Positions 15,341 to 25,245 of a DNA stretch of 64,000 nucleotides are shown piece after piece. Each line of letters begins with the position of its first letter. The first letter of the stretch is position 1. Below the pieces are notes generated by a model. That model was not told the origin of the DNA. It made no database searches and saw only the letters and a program-made list of their open reading frames with translations. The DNA comes from Flagellimonas amphidinii (GTDB taxonomy: Bacteria > Bacteroidota > Bacteroidia > Flavobacteriales > Flavobacteriaceae): NCBI RefSeq assembly GCF_013090115.1, contig NZ_JABFNN010000023.1, positions 1 to 64,000 on the forward strand. The letters run 5' to 3'. A program made the translations under genes and the position numbers.

Positions 15341-17356
15341 ATGCAGGAAAATGAACGAAAACTTCAGGAAACTGAAGGTGGTACTGATCGTAATACTGAA
15401 GATTTAAAAACACCGGTGGAAGAAAGCCCCATTTCTGAACCAAATACATCTGAGGAAACGACTGAAACAAATAGCGAAGAAACAGCCCCAGTAGCGGCAG
15501 AGAAAGAAAATGCCGTCGCTGATGAGGCCATTCAGGAAATAGAAGAATCCAACGCTGAAGACGCAGAGGACAAAGACAATGAAAAACGTCATTTCATCCC
15601 TGTGTTGGACTATCATTCCATGTCCATGGAAAATCTGGTAGGAGAATTGCAGCGACTGATAAAAAATGAAAAAATACAGGCAATCAGCAAACATGTTGGT
15701 TCCATTAAGTATGAATTCGACCAAAAGTTTCAAGAATTTTTGGAGCATAAAAAAGAAGAATTTATTGCCAATGGAGGCAATGAAATCGACTTCAGATATA
15801 ACTCGGTTGCCAAAAGACAATTCAATGAGGTTTTTGCTGAATACCGCGAAAAACGGGATCATTACTACAAACAATTGGAGCAAAACCTCAAAAGCAATCT
15901 CCAAAAAAGATTGGAAATCATTGAAGAGCTCAAAGGACTCATCAATGTGGAGGAAGACATCAACACCACCTACAAACATTTTAAAGAACTACAGGAAAGT
16001 TGGCGAAATGCTGGGCCAGTTCCCAGAAACAACTATAACGACGTCTGGCGCACCTATCACCACCATCTGGAAATTTTTTACGATTTCCTACATCTAAATC
16101 GTGAGTTGAGAGACCTTGACTTTAAACACAATTTAGAGGAGAAGGTTAAACTGGTAGAACGCGCTGAAGCCTTAGCTGACGAACCCGATTTAGGAAAAGC
16201 CTTTAGAGAGCTTCAAACGCTCCACAAAATCTGGAAAGAGGACATTGGTCCTGTTGCAAAAGAACAAAGGGAAGAGATTTGGGATCGATTCAGCAATGCC
16301 ACCAAAGTCATGCACCAACGCAGACAGGAACATTTTCAAGAACTGGAAAAGTCCTATGAAAAGAACCTTGAAAAGAAGCATGAAATTATTGCTTCCATTT
16401 TGGCCATAGCTGACGATGTTTCCAACAACCATCGTGGACTTCAGCAACAAATCAAAGAAGTGGAAGCGCTACGCGATGCCTTTTTCAAAGCTGGAAAGGT
16501 ACCTCAAAAGGTAAACGAGGAAACTTGGGCTTCCTTCAAAGACGTGGTCCGAAAATTCAACAGGAATAAGAATACTTTTTACAAGAATCAGAAAAAAGAA
16601 CAGCATACCAATTTAGAGAGGAAAAGGGCACTGCTTGAACTAGCCGTATCATTGAAGGATAGTGATGATTGGGATACCACTACACCTGAAATGAAACGCA
16701 TCCAAAGTGAATGGAAGAAAATTGGTCATGTGCCCAGAAAATACTCAGACAAAATCTGGAACGAGTTCAAAAACGCTTGCAACCATTACTTTGACCGCTT
16801 GCACTCTGAGAAAAATGAAGCCCACAAAGAGGAATATGCCAATCTAGATAAGAAAAATGATTGTTTAAACCGCTTGAAGGCTTTTCAATTAAGTGGTGAT
16901 AAGGAGAAAGACTTGGAACAACTCAAAAAATTTCTTTCTGAGTGGAAAAAATATGGCCGCATTCCCTATAACAAAAGGCATATCAACGGGAAGTTCAACA
17001 AGATAGTGGATGCGCTTTTCAAAAAACTGGGAGTAAGCAGGCAGGAGTCTGAATTGCTGAAATATGGAAACAAAGTACAGCAATTGGCCAATACCGATGA
17101 CAATAGAGCCATCAATAATGAAAGGGTTTTTATTAGACGAAAGATTGATGAAAGTAAATCTGAGATAAGACAGTTGGAAAACAACCTTCAATTTTTCTCC
17201 AATGCTTCTGAAGATAGCCCACTAGTGAAAGAGGTAGTAAACAACATCAACAAACACAAGGAATCACTGGAAACTTGGAAAGAAAAGCTGAAAAAGTTGA
17301 ACATTATGGAAAACAACATGAACAAAGAGGTCGAGGATACCTCTGAGGAAGAATAG
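15341..17356 (+). CDS. DUF349 domain-containing coiled-coil protein
   Basis: 671 residues, cytoplasmic. The first 85 residues are very acidic, low-complexity and rich in Glu/Thr. From about 150 on there are repeated DUF349 three-helix units marked by W-x-x-x-G-x-V-P/I-x patterns: SWRNAGPVPRNNYNDVW, WKEDIGPVAKEQREEIWDRF, FKAGKVPQKVNEETW, WKKIGHVPRKYSDKIW and WKKYGRIPYNKRHINGKF. The C-terminus is a long coiled coil. Flavobacteria carry this gene next to aroE. The role is unknown. Confidence 0.85.
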   Translation: MQENERKLQETEGGTDRNTEDLKTPVEESPISEPNTSEETTETNSEETAPVAAEKENAVADEAIQEIEESNAEDAEDKDNEKRHFIPVLDYHSMSMENLVGELQRLIKNEKIQAISKHVGSIKYEFDQKFQEFLEHKKEEFIANGGNEIDFRYNSVAKRQFNEVFAEYREKRDHYYKQLEQNLKSNLQKRLEIIEELKGLINVEEDINTTYKHFKELQESWRNAGPVPRNNYNDVWRTYHHHLEIFYDFLHLNRELRDLDFKHNLEEKVKLVERAEALADEPDLGKAFRELQTLHKIWKEDIGPVAKEQREEIWDRFSNATKVMHQRRQEHFQELEKSYEKNLEKKHEIIASILAIADDVSNNHRGLQQQIKEVEALRDAFFKAGKVPQKVNEETWASFKDVVRKFNRNKNTFYKNQKKEQHTNLERKRALLELAVSLKDSDDWDTTTPEMKRIQSEWKKIGHVPRKYSDKIWNEFKNACNHYFDRLHSEKNEAHKEEYANLDKKNDCLNRLKAFQLSGDKEKDLEQLKKFLSEWKKYGRIPYNKRHINGKFNKIVDALFKKLGVSRQESELLKYGNKVQQLANTDDNRAINNERVFIRRKIDESKSEIRQLENNLQFFSNASEDSPLVKEVVNNINKHKESLETWKEKLKKLNIMENNMNKEVEDTSEEE

Positions 17357-17385
17357 ATATCCTATGACTCTTGTTCAATTTTTTT

Positions 17386-17808
17386 TCAGTACAAATCCAA
17401 AAGATAGTTTATCAAGTCCGTTGTGGTAACTATACCTACCAATTTTCCATTGTCTACGACTGGCAGGGCATGAAATTCTTTTTTTGCCAAAAATTGGGCA
17501 ACATCTTTTATGGGTGTGTTTGAGGTAACACTTACCACATCGCTTGCCATTACCTGGGAAATGTTAAAAAGGTTGTAAACAACACTATCAATGGTTTCAC
17601 CATCAGGCCCTACGGCATCTGCAAAACTGATTCTAAGCAAATCCGTATAGCTCAGCATACCAACCACTGTTTTATTTTCTACCACGGGAATATGGCGAAT
17701 ATGATGTTTTTTAAAACGCTCTTCAGCAGTGACCAAATCATCACTGGTAGTAATGGTAATCACATTTTTGCTCATGATTTCTGAAACAGGTGCTCTTCTT
17801 TTCATCAC
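17386..17808 (-). CDS. CBS domain pair protein
   Basis: 140 residues made of two CBS domains (about 10-60 and 85-140), ending HALPVVDNGKLVGIVTTTDLINYLL. CBS pairs bind adenine nucleotides and sense energy state. There is no fused effector domain, so a partner protein must be assumed. Convergent with the DUF349 gene; 67 bases after the end of rny lies its own start. Confidence 0.85.
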   Translation of the reverse strand: MMKRRAPVSEIMSKNVITITTSDDLVTAEERFKKHHIRHIPVVENKTVVGMLSYTDLLRISFADAVGPDGETIDSVVYNLFNISQVMASDVVSVTSNTPIKDVAQFLAKKEFHALPVVDNGKLVGIVTTTDLINYLLDLY

Positions 17809-17875
17809 TAATACAATTTTATAGTAATGAAATTACCCTGTTTCGGCCAGCAAAAGCATGATAATTGTCAGTCTT

Positions 17876-19447
17876 CTATTTCGCTACGTTAACGGAACGG
17901 GTTTCCCGTATGACTGTAACTTTAACCTGACCTGGGTAGGTCATATCAGTTTGGATTTTCTGTGAAATTTCAAAGGAAAGTTCCGCTGCTTTGTCATCAT
18001 TTACTTTTTCACTTTCCACAATTACCCGAAGCTCCCTTCCTGCTTGGATGGCATAGGCCTTTTGAACTCCGTTGAATCCAAAGGCAATATCCTCAAGATC
18101 TTTTAGGCGTTGTATGTAAGAATCAAGCACTTGTCTTCTTGCACCAGGTCGTGCACCACTAATGGCATCGCACACTTGTACAATAGGTGATATAAGGGTT
18201 GTCATTTCAATTTCATCATGGTGGGCACCAATGGCATTGCAGACCTCCTTCTTCTCACCATGTTTCTGCGCCCATTGCATCCCCAAAATAGCGTGTGGGG
18301 TCTCCACCTCAGTTTCAGCAACAGGAACTTTACCAATATCATGCAATAGTCCCGCTCTTTTGGCCAATTTTGGATTAAGTCCAAGTTCAGCAGCCATTAC
18401 ACCGCAAAGTTTAGCTACCTCTCTAGAGTGCTGCAATAAATTTTGGCCATACGATGAACGATACTTCATACGCCCTACAGCTTTAATGAGTTCTGGATGT
18501 AATCCGTGGATGCCCAAATCAATCACAGTACGTTTACCAATTTCAGCAATTTCCTCGTTGATTTGCTTTTGGGTCTTTTTGACCACTTCTTCTATACGGG
18601 CTGGGTGAATCCTTCCATCAGTAACCAATCTATGTAATGAAAGTCTAGCTACTTCTCGCCTTACCGAGTCAAAACACGAAAGTATGATAGCTTCAGGGGT
18701 ATCATCCACAATGATTTCAACTCCAGTTGCAGCTTCCAAAGCCCTAATATTCCTTCCTTCACGACCAATAATGCGTCCTTTGACATCATCAGATTCCAAA
18801 TTGAAGACAGAAACACAGTTTTCCACAGCTTCCTCTGTTCCAATTCGTTGGATGGTATTGATGACTATTTTACGTGCTTCTTGTTGCGCAGTAAGCTTAG
18901 CCTCTTCCAGAGTGCTCTGCAAATAGGCCATAGCGTCTGTTTTTGCAGTCTCTTTTAGGGATTCCAACAACTGTGCCTTTGCATCCTCAGCAGAAAGTCC
19001 AGAAATTACTTCTAGTTGTTGTACTTGACTTTTGTGCAGTTTTTCAACTTCAGACTGCTTCTTGTCAAGTATTTCACTCTTGTAGCTGACCTCCTTGATC
19101 TGTTGTTGCAACTGATCATTAAGTTTTTTGTTCTTGGAAAGCTCACTGCTCACTTGGGATTCTTTGTCCCGGGTTCTTTTTTCAGCTTCAGCAATTTTTT
19201 TATCTTTTCCAATAATTACTTTCTCATGCTCTGCCTTTAATTCCAAGAACTTTTCCTTGGCCTGAAATATTTTATCTTTTTTAATATTCTCCCCTTCCTT
19301 TTTCGCTTCCTTAACGATATCTGTCGCTTCTTTTTTTGCGTTTGATATGGTTTTCCCGGCTCTTCCTTTTTCCATCATTTTAGCTATTGCAAATCCAATA
19401 GCCAAGCCAACAACCGCCGCTACACCAATTATTATAGTGTTATCCAT
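17876..19447 (-). CDS. rny: Ribonuclease Y
   Basis: 523 residues from the ATG at 19447; a longer frame to 19501 would run into the 6S-like RNA and is rejected. An N-terminal membrane anchor ([19 protein letters not shown]) is followed by a long coiled coil (about 30-200), a KH domain ([15 protein letters not shown]) and an HD domain (LLHDIGK, with HD ligands). RNase Y starts mRNA decay by endonucleolytic cuts at the membrane. The order zapA, small RNA, rny is also typical in flavobacteria. Confidence 0.93.
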   Translation of the reverse strand: MDNTIIIGVAAVVGLAIGFAIAKMMEKGRAGKTISNAKKEATDIVKEAKKEGENIKKDKIFQAKEKFLELKAEHEKVIIGKDKKIAEAEKRTRDKESQVSSELSKNKKLNDQLQQQIKEVSYKSEILDKKQSEVEKLHKSQVQQLEVISGLSAEDAKAQLLESLKETAKTDAMAYLQSTLEEAKLTAQQEARKIVINTIQRIGTEEAVENCVSVFNLESDDVKGRIIGREGRNIRALEAATGVEIIVDDTPEAIILSCFDSVRREVARLSLHRLVTDGRIHPARIEEVVKKTQKQINEEIAEIGKRTVIDLGIHGLHPELIKAVGRMKYRSSYGQNLLQHSREVAKLCGVMAAELGLNPKLAKRAGLLHDIGKVPVAETEVETPHAILGMQWAQKHGEKKEVCNAIGAHHDEIEMTTLISPIVQVCDAISGARPGARRQVLDSYIQRLKDLEDIAFGFNGVQKAYAIQAGRELRVIVESEKVNDDKAAELSFEISQKIQTDMTYPGQVKVTVIRETRSVNVAK

Positions 19448-19467
19448 TTTAGATAGTGTTTGGTTAT

Positions 19468-19640
19468 AAAAAAAGCCCACATCGGCCGAAGTTTTGTACA
19501 AACTCCTTAGTACAGGTTTAGGGCTAACAAGCTGCTCAAGGATCCCTATACAGGTAGGGCCTGCTTTTACAACCTAAACTCACCCTTTTTAATTATAGTA
19601 GTGTTGAGTTTGTCAAAAAATTATTACCAATGTGGGCAGT
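19468..19640 (-). ncRNA. ssrS: 6S-like RNA between zapA and rny
   Basis: Read on the minus strand, GCCCACATTGG (19637-19627) pairs with CCGATGTGGGC (19485-19475) to close a rod-like structure of about 173 nucleotides, followed at once by a run of seven U. Further in, ACAAACTC pairs with GAGTTTGT, then GTTTAGG with CCTAAAC, and a short helix CCCTA/TAGGG lies near the tip. A long hairpin with a large asymmetric bubble, this length and the place downstream of zapA all fit 6S RNA, which holds RNA polymerase in stationary phase. Enterobacteria also have ssrS next to zapA. No covariance model could be run here. Confidence 0.65.
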
Positions 19641-19663
19641 AACTATATTTTATTTAAAAGAAC

Positions 19664-19957
19664 TTATTCGCCTAATTTGGAATGTACCAACTCATCAAGT
19701 GCTTTTAAGCGCTCCAATGCTGTTTGGATGTTTTCCGAACGATCTATTCCACTTTGCTCAATCTTTGATGCGAACTGCAGGGCACACATTGCCAAAACAT
19801 CTTGTTTGTCCCTCACAGCATAGTTCTGCTCAAATTTCTTTGCCAAATTTTCAATGTTTTTGGCTGCTTTCCGTAATCCTTCCTCCTGTTTAGGGTCTAT
19901 GGTCAAAGGGTACACCCTATCTGCAATGGAAAGCTTAATTTTGAGCTTCTCGTCCAT
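19664..19957 (-). CDS. zapA: Cell division protein ZapA
   Basis: 97 residues from the Met at 19957 (an alternative start at 19984 overlaps the upstream gene). Sequence order LKIKLSIADRVYPLTIDPKQE, then AAKNIENLAKKFEQ and AMCALQFASKIEQ fits ZapA: an N-terminal beta-hairpin domain and C-terminal coiled coil. ZapA binds and bundles FtsZ at midcell. A small coiled-coil gene lies upstream and the 6S-like RNA downstream. Confidence 0.85.
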   Translation of the reverse strand: MDEKLKIKLSIADRVYPLTIDPKQEEGLRKAAKNIENLAKKFEQNYAVRDKQDVLAMCALQFASKIEQSGIDRSENIQTALERLKALDELVHSKLGE

Positions 19958-19973
19958 ATTAAAACGGTACAAA

Positions 19974-20264
19974 CTAATCTGCAAGTTTGGCTATGCAAAC
20001 ATCCAATTCGCGGATCAATGTATTTATCTTAAGCTTAGCTTCTGTTTTACTAGTATTACTACCCAGCATTGAATTTGCCATTTTTAGGGAATTGTATTTT
20101 TCTTCCCATTCCATAACGGCGTTCTCCTTAAGTTGTCCTTCCTTTTTGGCAAGGTTCAATTCTTCTTTCAACTTGGCATTGGCTTGATGCAACAACTCCA
20201 ATTTGTGCAGCAATTTGCTCACCTTGTTTTCCAAAGAATCAACAATCTCAACAAGTTCGCCCAT
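19974..20264 (-). CDS. Small coiled-coil protein upstream of zapA
   Basis: 96 residues from the Met at 20264 (frame open to 20279). Nearly all helical, with heptads from residue 5 to 70 (VDSLENKVSKLLHKLELLHQ). A ZapB-like division partner is conceivable from position and coiled-coil character, but there is no sequence signature that proves it. Ends 16 bases before the zapA start, so the two are co-transcribed. Confidence 0.7.
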   Translation of the reverse strand: MGELVEIVDSLENKVSKLLHKLELLHQANAKLKEELNLAKKEGQLKENAVMEWEEKYNSLKMANSMLGSNTSKTEAKLKINTLIRELDVCIAKLAD

Positions 20265-20421
20265 ATATGCAAACATCAATGCGTATCATACAAATTTAAC
20301 CAACCTTGACTAACCTCGCAATACTTTTCGGATTATTCTTCAAGTAGTACTTTAAGTTGCAGTCATGGTTTTTTACAAATCAAAACTTTGGTTACATTCG
20401 TATGTAGTTATAAACCACAGT

Positions 20422-22113
20422 ATGCGCCTGTTCCCATTTGCAATCCTTTTTCTTAGTATTCAACTTCTCCCTGCACAAGAAAAATACCCCAACAACGTTT
20501 TTCGCTCTCCATTGGACATCCCCCTAGTGCTTGCCGGAACTTTTGGCGAACTCCGTTCCAACCATTTCCATTCTGGAATTGATATAAAAACGCAAAGGAG
20601 ACAAGGATTACCCATCTACGCAATAGCGGATGGAACTGTTACAAGGATTAAAGTATCCCTTTGGGGATATGGAAAGGCCCTTTATGTCGCCCACCCCAAC
20701 GGATATACTTCTGTATATGCCCACTTGCAAAAATTTGGTCCCGAGATTGAAGAATACATCAAAAAGTTACAGTATAAGAAACAATCCTACGAGGTAGAGG
20801 TTTTTCCAGATTACGGAGAATTAAAGGTTACCAAAGGGAGTACCATTGCATACTCTGGAAATACAGGTGGCTCATCCGGTCCTCATTTACACTTTGAAAT
20901 ACGGAGCAGCGTTACCGAAAAACCTACCAACCCCCTACTCTATGGTTATGAGGTGCGAGATGCCACAAATCCAACTTTATTGGGATTGTATGGATATCCT
21001 TTGGGCGAAAATGCCGTGATCAATCAAAGTGCTAAAAAAATCCAGTTGAATTTCACCAAACAATCAGATGGGTCTTTCTTAGCAGATAAGGTAACCGCTA
21101 CCGGCACCATCGGTTTTGGTTTTCATGGGTTTGATAGGCAGGACATGGCAGCAAACAAAAATGGAGTATATGCTGTGAAACAAACTGTAAACGGAAGAGT
21201 TTACTCAGAATATGATTTTGAAACATTTTCGTTTGGAGAAACCCGTTACATCAACACTTTAATTGATTATGCACATTTTGGAAAGTATAGACAGCGTATT
21301 CAAAAATGTTTTAGAGAGCCATCCAATAGGCTCGGCATCTATAAAACACTTCAAAACAATGGAAAAATCGAAATCAAAGAAGGTCTTTCCTATAATGTTG
21401 AACTCATTATTGCTGACATTGAAGGAAATGAAGTCAAAGTACGTATTCCCGTAGAAGGAAAAAGAGAGTCCGTAAAAATTGAAAAGAACGATAAAACAAC
21501 CTCAGATTACATCATAGCAGACAAACCCAATAATTTTGATTTAGGTGCAGCCAAAGTTTATTTCCCGGCCAACACCTTTTATGAGGGTTTTTATATCGAC
21601 CTGAAAAAAGGAAAAGATACTGTGGACATTCATAATAATACCATAGCGGCCCATAGAAATTTCACCATTAGTTTTGATGCCACAAAATTGTCTTCTGAAG
21701 AGAAAAAACAACTTTTTATAGCTCGCCTTGATGACAAAAATGAACCTCGGTACTCCAAAACCTATAAAAGAGATGGTTCTTTCACAACACGAACACGGGT
21801 ATTGGGTACATATACATTGTCCAAGGACAGTGTTGCACCCACCATTAGACCAAAAAACTTCAAAGAACGTCAATGGTTGACCAATTACAGCTATTTAAGT
21901 CTTGAAATATCTGATGATTTGAGTGGTATAAACACTTACGAAGGTTCCATAAACGGCGAATGGATTCTTATGGAATATGAGCCAAAAACCAAGACCATTA
22001 CCTATAATTTTGATGACAAGGTTCTAGATAAGACGCAATGCGACCTTAAAATTATCGTTACGGATAATGTAGGCAATTCCAGTACTTTTACCAGTACCTT
22101 CTTCAGAAAATGA
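20422..22113 (+). CDS. M23 family metallopeptidase (LytM-like), secreted
   Basis: About 563 residues from the ATG at 20422, which gives a signal peptide (RLFPFAILFLSIQLLPAQ); an upstream start at 20365 would hide it. The zinc site is complete: NHFHSGIDIKT (H and D ligands) and SGPHLHFEIR (catalytic H and ligand H), near residues 50-190. The long C-terminal part is beta-rich and Ig-like (DLSGINTYEGSINGEW). It probably cuts peptidoglycan cross-links. A gap of four bases separates it from the TonB receptor gene. Confidence 0.88.
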   Translation: MRLFPFAILFLSIQLLPAQEKYPNNVFRSPLDIPLVLAGTFGELRSNHFHSGIDIKTQRRQGLPIYAIADGTVTRIKVSLWGYGKALYVAHPNGYTSVYAHLQKFGPEIEEYIKKLQYKKQSYEVEVFPDYGELKVTKGSTIAYSGNTGGSSGPHLHFEIRSSVTEKPTNPLLYGYEVRDATNPTLLGLYGYPLGENAVINQSAKKIQLNFTKQSDGSFLADKVTATGTIGFGFHGFDRQDMAANKNGVYAVKQTVNGRVYSEYDFETFSFGETRYINTLIDYAHFGKYRQRIQKCFREPSNRLGIYKTLQNNGKIEIKEGLSYNVELIIADIEGNEVKVRIPVEGKRESVKIEKNDKTTSDYIIADKPNNFDLGAAKVYFPANTFYEGFYIDLKKGKDTVDIHNNTIAAHRNFTISFDATKLSSEEKKQLFIARLDDKNEPRYSKTYKRDGSFTTRTRVLGTYTLSKDSVAPTIRPKNFKERQWLTNYSYLSLEISDDLSGINTYEGSINGEWILMEYEPKTKTITYNFDDKVLDKTQCDLKIIVTDNVGNSSTFTSTFFRK

Positions 22114-22117
22114 TGTA

Positions 22118-24586
22118 TTGACAAGCCTAAAATCCATACTACTGCCTTTGCTAATACTTTGGGCAATCAGCCTAAATGGTCAAACCGCCACATTGGTCGG
22201 AACCGTTTTGGATGAAAATAACACCCCTATTCCAGATGTGAACATTGTTTCTGGAAAAACAGGCACCACTTCCAATCAATTTGGTTACTATATTCTAGAA
22301 TTGGTTGCAGACACCAAGAGTACCGTTACGTTTTCGCATTTAGGCCATGAAAATGTGATTTTGGAAAACTTGTTGCTGACCACGAATGAAACCTATGAAT
22401 TCAATCCTGTCATGAAAACCAATATCATTCAAGTGGCAGGAGTTGACGTATCCGCCACAGGAAGAAAAAATATTGATGGCATCACTACAGTGAGCCCTGA
22501 GGTCGTCCGCAAAATTCCGGGTGCAAACGCTGGAGTGGAAAATATCTTAAAACTACTTCCCGGGGTTTCCTTCAACAATGAATTGAGCACACAATACAAT
22601 GTAAGAGGCGGTAATTTTGATGAAAATTTGATTTATGTCAACGGTATTCAGGTGTATAGGCCATTCCTAGTACGTTCTGCACAACAAGAAGGTTTAAGCT
22701 TTGTAAACAGTCATATGATAACGAATCTTAAGTTTTCTCCAGGCGGTTTTCAAGCTAAATATGGTGACAAACTATCCTCCATGTTGGATATTACCTATAA
22801 AATACCTGTTGATTTTGGGTTACGGATAGAAGGAAGCCTTCTTGGTGCCAGTACTACTTTGGAGACCATTTCAAAAAACAAGAAATTTACCAGTATTACT
22901 GGAGTGCGCTACAGAAATAATAGCTTGTTGGTAAATAGCCAAGAAACCCAAAGTAATTTCAATCCTAAATTTTTGGATGTCCAAACTTACCTGACCCATA
23001 GATTTTCAAAGAAATTTCACCTCAACTTTTTAGGTACCTATTCCATCAATGACTATGAGAATGAACCGCTCACTCGCCAGACCAATTTTGGAACCTTAAA
23101 TGACCCTAGAGCTTTGTTGATTTTCTATGAAGGAAAAGAAAACAGCAAATACACAAGTGCCTTGGGGGCCTTTAAGGGAGATTATTTTGCCAATGAGAAT
23201 ACCAAGTTGACTTTTTCAACTTCATTGTACCACACTCAGGAAGAAGAGTTTTCAGATATTATTGCCTCCTATGAGCTTGGAGAAATAGACACTAATTTAG
23301 GAAGTGACACTTTAGGGGAGGTTACAGCCTCAAGAGGTGTTGGCTCTCAAATTAACAGAGCCAGAAACCAATTGGATGCTCTTATTTTTAATTTTTCACA
23401 CCAAGGGAAGTACCAAAAAGGAGAAAAATCCTTGGAATGGGGTCTCAACTATTCACATGAAGACATCCGTGACCAGCTCAAGGAATCTGAATTTATTGAT
23501 TCGGCCGGTTTTTTTATTCGCCCTTCGGAGCCGGAATTTGTGAACAACCAGCCCGAAGAACCGTTTGTTGGAGGTATTGAAGCTTTTGAAAGTGTTCGTG
23601 CCACTAATTTTGTGCAAACCAACAGGATATCCAGTTATGTGCAGTACACTCAAAACTCAACATGGGGGTCTCACAACGTTTATTTCAATATAGGGTTACG
23701 GGCACAACATTGGATTCTTAGCGGTAATGGTTTTGACACTAATTCCCAAACCTTGCTGAGTCCCCGTGGGCAATTCAGCGTCAAACCAGATTGGAAAAAG
23801 GACATCCTGTTCCGTATGGCCATCGGCAGTTACCAACAACCACCTTTCTATAGGGAATTGCGAAATCTAAACGGGACAATCAATCCAAATGTTGAAGCAC
23901 AAAAGTCGATTCATTATGTTCTGGGGAGTGAATACAGCTTTGATTTATGGAACCGTCCCTTCACTTTGGTCAGTGAAGCATATTACAAGGGCCTTACCAA
24001 CGTAAACCCATATACCATTGAAGATGTTCGTATACGTTATGCCGCAGACAACAATGCAAAGGCATTTGCTTATGGATTTGATTTTAGATTAACAGGGGCT
24101 TTTGTTCCCGGAGCGCAGTCTTGGGTGAGTGTAGGCTATCTTCAAACCAAAGAAAACACCAATGACCGTGGCTATATTTCAAGACCTACGGACCAACGGT
24201 TAAAGTTTGCCGTACTTTTTCAAGATTATGTGCCAACCATCCCCAATCTAAAACTATATCTCAATATGGTATACAATACTGGAGTTCCAGGTGGGTCTCC
24301 CAACAATGCGGATCCTTATGATTTTCAGAATAGATTAAGAGATTATAGAAGGGCAGATATTGGAATTTCCTATATTTTTGCAGACGAAAAAAATCAGCAT
24401 CCCAAAGGGCATTGGCTGCACAAGTTCAAGGAGTTCAATATAGGTTTTGAAATTTTCAACATGTTCAACAACCAGAATTCCATTACCAATACTTGGGTAA
24501 GGGATGTAGATACACAGCAACAATTTGCTGTGCCTAATTTTTTGACAAGTCGTGTTTTGAACTTAAAATTTGGAATGCGTTTTTAA
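22118..24586 (+). CDS. TonB-dependent outer-membrane receptor
   Basis: 822 residues; TTG start four bases after the previous stop, since the overlapping ATG is closed at once. Signal peptide, then a carboxypeptidase-like regulatory beta-sandwich (TLVGTVLDENNTPIPDVNI, about 20-105), a plug domain (VRKIPGANAGVENILKLLPG, YNVRGGNFDENLIYVNGI) and a 22-strand barrel ending in the aromatic C-terminus NLKFGMRF. No SusD partner is adjacent, so it is unlikely to be a polysaccharide-locus SusC. The ligand is unknown. Confidence 0.88.
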   Translation: MTSLKSILLPLLILWAISLNGQTATLVGTVLDENNTPIPDVNIVSGKTGTTSNQFGYYILELVADTKSTVTFSHLGHENVILENLLLTTNETYEFNPVMKTNIIQVAGVDVSATGRKNIDGITTVSPEVVRKIPGANAGVENILKLLPGVSFNNELSTQYNVRGGNFDENLIYVNGIQVYRPFLVRSAQQEGLSFVNSHMITNLKFSPGGFQAKYGDKLSSMLDITYKIPVDFGLRIEGSLLGASTTLETISKNKKFTSITGVRYRNNSLLVNSQETQSNFNPKFLDVQTYLTHRFSKKFHLNFLGTYSINDYENEPLTRQTNFGTLNDPRALLIFYEGKENSKYTSALGAFKGDYFANENTKLTFSTSLYHTQEEEFSDIIASYELGEIDTNLGSDTLGEVTASRGVGSQINRARNQLDALIFNFSHQGKYQKGEKSLEWGLNYSHEDIRDQLKESEFIDSAGFFIRPSEPEFVNNQPEEPFVGGIEAFESVRATNFVQTNRISSYVQYTQNSTWGSHNVYFNIGLRAQHWILSGNGFDTNSQTLLSPRGQFSVKPDWKKDILFRMAIGSYQQPPFYRELRNLNGTINPNVEAQKSIHYVLGSEYSFDLWNRPFTLVSEAYYKGLTNVNPYTIEDVRIRYAADNNAKAFAYGFDFRLTGAFVPGAQSWVSVGYLQTKENTNDRGYISRPTDQRLKFAVLFQDYVPTIPNLKLYLNMVYNTGVPGGSPNNADPYDFQNRLRDYRRADIGISYIFADEKNQHPKGHWLHKFKEFNIGFEIFNMFNNQNSITNTWVRDVDTQQQFAVPNFLTSRVLNLKFGMRF

Positions 24587-24595
24587 TATAGATTG

Positions 24596-25243
24596 ATGAA
24601 AAAGCTCCTTACTCTCATAATGTTGTTTACCGTAAGCCTAACTGTGGCCCAAAAAAACATTTATGAGCACAGAAGGTTCGATGAACTCTCAAAGGACCAT
24701 AAAATTTTGGCTATAATTCCTTTTATAGCAAATTTGGAACTAAAGGAAAACATTGATGCCCAAGAGCTTTCCAGATTAGCAGAAAGAGAGGGTTATGCAG
24801 TTCAAAATGCTTTGGAAACCTACTTCTCCAAAAGAAAAAAGAGAAAGAAGTTCAATGTAGATTTTCAGAATATTGAGAACACCAATGCTATTTTATCGCA
24901 AAATGACATTGATTATAATAATCTTGATATCTACACCACTCAAGAACTGTGTAAAATCTTAAAGGTTGATGGCATCATCAGTGGCAACCTACGCCTTAAC
25001 ATATTGCTTTCCAAAGGAGTTCCCACCAATTTTAGTTTGTTGGATTACTTCAGAGATGCCAATTACGGCAGAATAGGCATAAAAGTCAGTGATGGTGACA
25101 CCGGTAAACTTCTTTGGAAATACGAAAAGTCCATTGATAAGAAAACCGGAAAGAATACCACAGAGCTTATTGACAAAATGATGAGACTTGCCTCCCGTAA
25201 ATTTCCCTACGACAAGGAGAAAAAACGCAAAAACAAAGGTTGA
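24596..25243 (+). CDS. Secreted protein of unknown function downstream of TonB receptor
   Basis: 215 residues from the ATG at 24596, nine bases after the receptor. Signal peptide MKKLLTLIMLFTVSLTVAQ. The segment KILAIIPFIANLEL, the pattern LCKILKVDGIISGNLRL and the closing DGDTGKLLWKYEKS resemble periplasmic proteins of the CsgG/GNA1162 type that sense or assemble at the outer membrane, but the match is by eye. A very basic tail (KEKKRKNKG). Probably made together with the receptor. Confidence 0.6.
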   Translation: MKKLLTLIMLFTVSLTVAQKNIYEHRRFDELSKDHKILAIIPFIANLELKENIDAQELSRLAEREGYAVQNALETYFSKRKKRKKFNVDFQNIENTNAILSQNDIDYNNLDIYTTQELCKILKVDGIISGNLRLNILLSKGVPTNFSLLDYFRDANYGRIGIKVSDGDTGKLLWKYEKSIDKKTGKNTTELIDKMMRLASRKFPYDKEKKRKNKG

Positions 25244-25245
25244 TA

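Noticed and set aside
19448-19501. Longer N-terminus for RNase Y
   Set aside because: The extra 18 residues would read through the terminator and 3' arm of the 6S-like RNA and put residues before the membrane anchor.
22118-25243. Polysaccharide utilisation locus (SusC/SusD)
   Set aside because: The receptor has no SusD neighbour and is flanked by an M23 peptidase and cysteine desulfurase; no glycosidase is close by.
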